This document shows positions 61,617 to 64,000 of a DNA stretch of 64,000 nt, one piece after another (position 1 is the stretch's first letter; each line of letters opens with the position of its first letter). This DNA is from Leptospiraceae bacterium (GTDB taxonomy: Bacteria > Spirochaetota > Leptospiria > Leptospirales > Leptospiraceae). A program made the position numbers and the translations under genes. The DNA is taken from positions 62,001-126,000 of the forward strand of contig JAGOHK010000001.1 of the NCBI GenBank assembly GCA_017996175.1, given 5' to 3'. The notes beneath the pieces are model-generated. The model had not been told where the DNA came from, searched no databases, and saw nothing but the letters and a program-made list of their open reading frames with translations.

Positions 61617-63863
61617 TCAACTTAGCTCAACAAACTTGCCGTCAGTTACTTTATAATTAGAAAGATTTCCAATCACCGAAGCATCATATCCCTCTTTACG
61701 TAATTCCAATAAGCATTTATCAGCCTGTATTCTAGGTAATGAAAATAAAAGTCCACCGGAGGTTTGTGGGTCGAATAGAAGTGAATAAATGGAATTCGTC
61801 TTGTCTCCTGCAAAATATTTGTCGAACGATTTCCAGTTAGACGGAAATAAACTGCTTTGTATTTCAGGATTTTTTTCCAAGAGAAATTTCAACTCGAATA
61901 GAAGAGGAATTTTTTCTAAATCTAATTTCGCATATAACTTAGAGCCCTGTAAAATTTCCAGTAGGTGACCCGCGAGTCCAAATCCAGTTACGTCCGTACA
62001 AGCACCGATTTTGTATTTCTTCAATATATGCATCGCCGAAAAATTGGATAGCAGCATAGACTGAATAGCCGCATCTACCGAAAGAGGACTCACTTTATTT
62101 TGCATCTCGGCGGCAAACACGAGTCCCACTCCAATTGGTTTTGTGAGAATTAATACTTCACTCGCTTTTGCTTTGTTCTTAGAATAAAAAGTATTGGTAT
62201 CGGAAAATCCATTGCATACAAATCCAATTCCAAACTCCGTTCCTGAATTCGTATGTCCCCCCAATAACTCCACACCCTCTTGGGAAAATACAAAAGAAGC
62301 ACCTGCGAGTAATTGAAATAAATCTTCTTCGTTTGCATCCCTATCTAAACTCACGATTGCTTGCGCCGAATGAGCATTTACCCCCTTGGCATACAAATCA
62401 TTCAGTGCATGATTGGCAGCAATTTTTCCTGCGATAAATAAATCGTCCACAATTGGTTTAAAATAATCCACAGATTGTACCAAGTTTGCTTTTTTAGAAA
62501 TCTGAATCAAAGAAGAGTCTTCTCTTTGTTTTAATCCAATTATAGTTTTTGCAAATTTCTGAGTTGATTGTTTGGATTTTTTTAGATTAGATTGGTATAT
62601 TTCCAAACGATTTAAAGCAGATCGTAAAAGATCAGAACTCGCTTTTGAGCCGCATCCACGACATTGCATTGGCTCGTTTTGATTTCGAGTCATTGCTACC
62701 TCAGACATTTTGACTGGAAGATTTTGAAATTTTTGCATGAAACCAGTATCAATCGAGTTTTTCCAATCCCAAATCCACTTGAAAGCGCCTAACGAAAAGT
62801 TTCCCCTAGAAGCAATTGCTCTCCCATCTCCTGTATTTAGAAGTGTTAAATAATTTTCCTGTGGTTGAAATTTCTCTAGAGGAGTATTTTTTAAAGAATG
62901 AAGTATATTTTTATAAAGAGGCAAACTCTGCCTAACCGCAAAAACTCCCGCCTTGGGACGGGGATACTTTTCCATACTTGCAATGTCTCCTACTGCAAAT
63001 ACATCGGGATGGGAAACCGTTTGCAAAAATTCATTTACCAAAACAAATCCACTTTCGTCTTTTGTTAATTCTGATTCTTCAATCCAATCCAAGGTTTTGG
63101 CTTTTACTGCTCCAACTATAAAATCGAGAAAAAATTTATTCCCATGAATTGATGTGCATTCAAAAGAATTTTCTTTAGATTTAATATTGCAAATTTCTTC
63201 ATTTAGATGTAAAAGAATTTGTTTATCTTTAAGAATTCGGAGAACTTTTTTTCTTGCACCGTCATTTAGACCTGTCAGAATTTCTTTTCGCCTTTGAAAA
63301 ATATGAATTTCGATATTCGGAATAATATCCTTTAGCCTCTTATGCATAGTAAATGCAATTTCAATTCCTCCTGCTCCTGCCCCCAAAATTCCTACTCTAA
63401 AACGATTTCCAAATTCTCCTTTTTTAATTTTTGCGAGAACGCCCATCCATTTATAAAAAAAAGAAATCGCCGGTTTAATTGGGGTCACATACTCTTTACC
63501 TACAATACTTTCTAAATCAGGAACAATTCCAACGTTAAGCGATAGAATGTCATAAGGAATAGGAGGACGATTTTCTAATAAAACCATTTTGCTTTTTAAA
63601 TCAAGTCCTGTAACATTTCCCTGCACAAACAACGCACCTGCAAATTTAGAAATATGACGAAGGTCAATCATACATTCTTCTTTTGTATAAGTTCCCGCTA
63701 TATAACCAGGAAGCATTCCCGAATAGGGAACAATGGAGTTAGTAGAGATAAGTGTAATTTTACAATCGGAAGGAGAATTCATTCCCAGCTTTTTTAAAAC
63801 AGGAGCGTGGGTTTGTCCTCCACCAACTAGAACAAGATTTTTTTTGGGAGGGTTAGATGACAA
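61617..63863 (-). CDS. selD: FAD-dependent dehydrogenase fused to selenophosphate synthetase (SelD)
   Basis: 748 residues. The N-terminal half (1 to about 390) is an NDH-2-like FAD/NAD oxidoreductase: VLVGGGQTHAPVLKKL, second Rossmann motif VGILGAGAGGIEIA, and FAVGDIASM. The C-terminal half is SelD, with the active-site pair in CRGCGSKASSDLL (Cys and the Lys three residues later), VDYFKPIVDDLFIAGKIAANHALNDLYAKG and TDVTGFGLAGHL. SelD makes selenophosphate for selenocysteine or 2-selenouridine. The only start in frame is TTG at 63863, with no Shine-Dalgarno. Confidence 0.9.
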   Translation of the reverse strand: MSSNPPKKNLVLVGGGQTHAPVLKKLGMNSPSDCKITLISTNSIVPYSGMLPGYIAGTYTKEECMIDLRHISKFAGALFVQGNVTGLDLKSKMVLLENRPPIPYDILSLNVGIVPDLESIVGKEYVTPIKPAISFFYKWMGVLAKIKKGEFGNRFRVGILGAGAGGIEIAFTMHKRLKDIIPNIEIHIFQRRKEILTGLNDGARKKVLRILKDKQILLHLNEEICNIKSKENSFECTSIHGNKFFLDFIVGAVKAKTLDWIEESELTKDESGFVLVNEFLQTVSHPDVFAVGDIASMEKYPRPKAGVFAVRQSLPLYKNILHSLKNTPLEKFQPQENYLTLLNTGDGRAIASRGNFSLGAFKWIWDWKNSIDTGFMQKFQNLPVKMSEVAMTRNQNEPMQCRGCGSKASSDLLRSALNRLEIYQSNLKKSKQSTQKFAKTIIGLKQREDSSLIQISKKANLVQSVDYFKPIVDDLFIAGKIAANHALNDLYAKGVNAHSAQAIVSLDRDANEEDLFQLLAGASFVFSQEGVELLGGHTNSGTEFGIGFVCNGFSDTNTFYSKNKAKASEVLILTKPIGVGLVFAAEMQNKVSPLSVDAAIQSMLLSNFSAMHILKKYKIGACTDVTGFGLAGHLLEILQGSKLYAKLDLEKIPLLFELKFLLEKNPEIQSSLFPSNWKSFDKYFAGDKTNSIYSLLFDPQTSGGLLFSLPRIQADKCLLELRKEGYDASVIGNLSNYKVTDGKFVELS

Positions 63864-63918
63864 TAGGTTTGATTAGTAAGCAGCGGATAATAACCCGCTG
63901 CCCACAGTACTTCTAATT

Positions 63919-64000
63919 TTATTTTGCTTCTTGTAGTCTGTCTGCCCCGTAGGTGTTAGGACCATCGGTTCCTTTTTTAAAAATAAGTAAAAAGATTAGA
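63919..64000 (-). CDS. C-terminal end of a DUF805 membrane protein, cut by window
   Basis: The minus-strand frame reads LIFLLIFKKGTDGPNTYGAD, then RLQEAK-stop. A transmembrane end followed by K-G-T-x-G-P-N-x-Y-G is the characteristic C-terminus of DUF805 (YhaH-type) small inner-membrane proteins. The rest lies beyond the window. 55 bases separate its stop from the selD start. Confidence 0.7.
   Translation of the reverse strand, partial: LIFLLIFKKGTDGPNTYGADRLQEAK

Noticed and set aside
1-64000. tRNA, rRNA, full insertion sequences, prophage, integron attC arrays
   Set aside because: I looked for cloverleaf arms with T-loop words, transposase or integrase motifs and repeated attC-like sites and found none that hold up; a covariance-model search could still detect a small RNA.

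Overview
The window is a low-GC chromosomal segment from a spirochaete of the Leptospira group (Leptospiraceae). The main evidence is two members of DUF1564 (a family known from Leptospira), a MoxR-DUF58-BatA-BatB locus, many lipoproteins with relaxed lipoboxes, outer-membrane barrels ending in Phe, very large PAS-rich hybrid histidine kinases and frequent TTG starts. I see no rRNA, tRNA, CRISPR array, prophage or complete insertion sequence.

Layout. 1-9.7 kb: the 3' part of a YprA/MrfA-type helicase, a TPR lipoprotein, an S41 protease homologue lacking its catalytic lysine, a secreted protein with a possible jacalin-like domain, and an hpf-TPR-membrane protein operon. 9.9-14.4 kb: DUF4912, GH57 glucan branching enzyme, a CDF metal transporter and GDP-mannose 4,6-dehydratase. 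14.4-23.2 kb: a frame-disrupted outer-membrane protein, a DUF2252 protein, a divergent pair (family 5 solute-binding lipoprotein and GH13 amylase), a SPOR protein, and a TPR protein fused to a degenerate Mrr-like domain. 23.3-28.1 kb: a leftward run of DsbA-like protein, malate dehydrogenase, a small membrane protein, an HDAC-like deacetylase, an SDR and a double glutaredoxin. 28.3-31.3 kb: DUF1801, an LRR-protein kinase and a hypothetical protein. 31.3-40.8 kb: a two-component cluster of four leftward genes, with a decayed GAF fragment at its 3' end that carries a miniature inverted-repeat element. 41-46.7 kb: aminotransferase, DUF1564, a decay zone, SPFH/prohibitin, nitroreductase, PstS and CutA. 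46.9-51.7 kb: a 24-residue Lys/Ala/Pro peptide gene with strong expression signals, an Omp85-like barrel, paired lipoproteins and a periplasmic ankyrin protein. 51.7-60.6 kb: the bat locus, with its TPR member (12 tandem 13-residue repeats) separated from batB by gene debris and a SLC13 transporter. 60.6-64 kb: a second DUF1564 gene, a fused FAD dehydrogenase-SelD and the end of a DUF805 gene.

The most striking pattern is the amount of small-scale decay and palindromic repeat DNA. I recognise at least four dispersed repeat families, two small TIR elements sitting inside gene remnants, five gene remnants (GAF, aminotransferase, TPR tail, response regulator, alpha/beta hydrolase) and two frame-disrupted genes. 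Some repeats have been domesticated as stop codons of neighbouring genes. I found no clear new multi-gene defence or biosynthetic system. The best candidates for new biology are the miniature elements and how they remodel gene ends, the tiny basic peptide gene, the TPR-Mrr fusion, and the split bat locus with its variable repeat protein.
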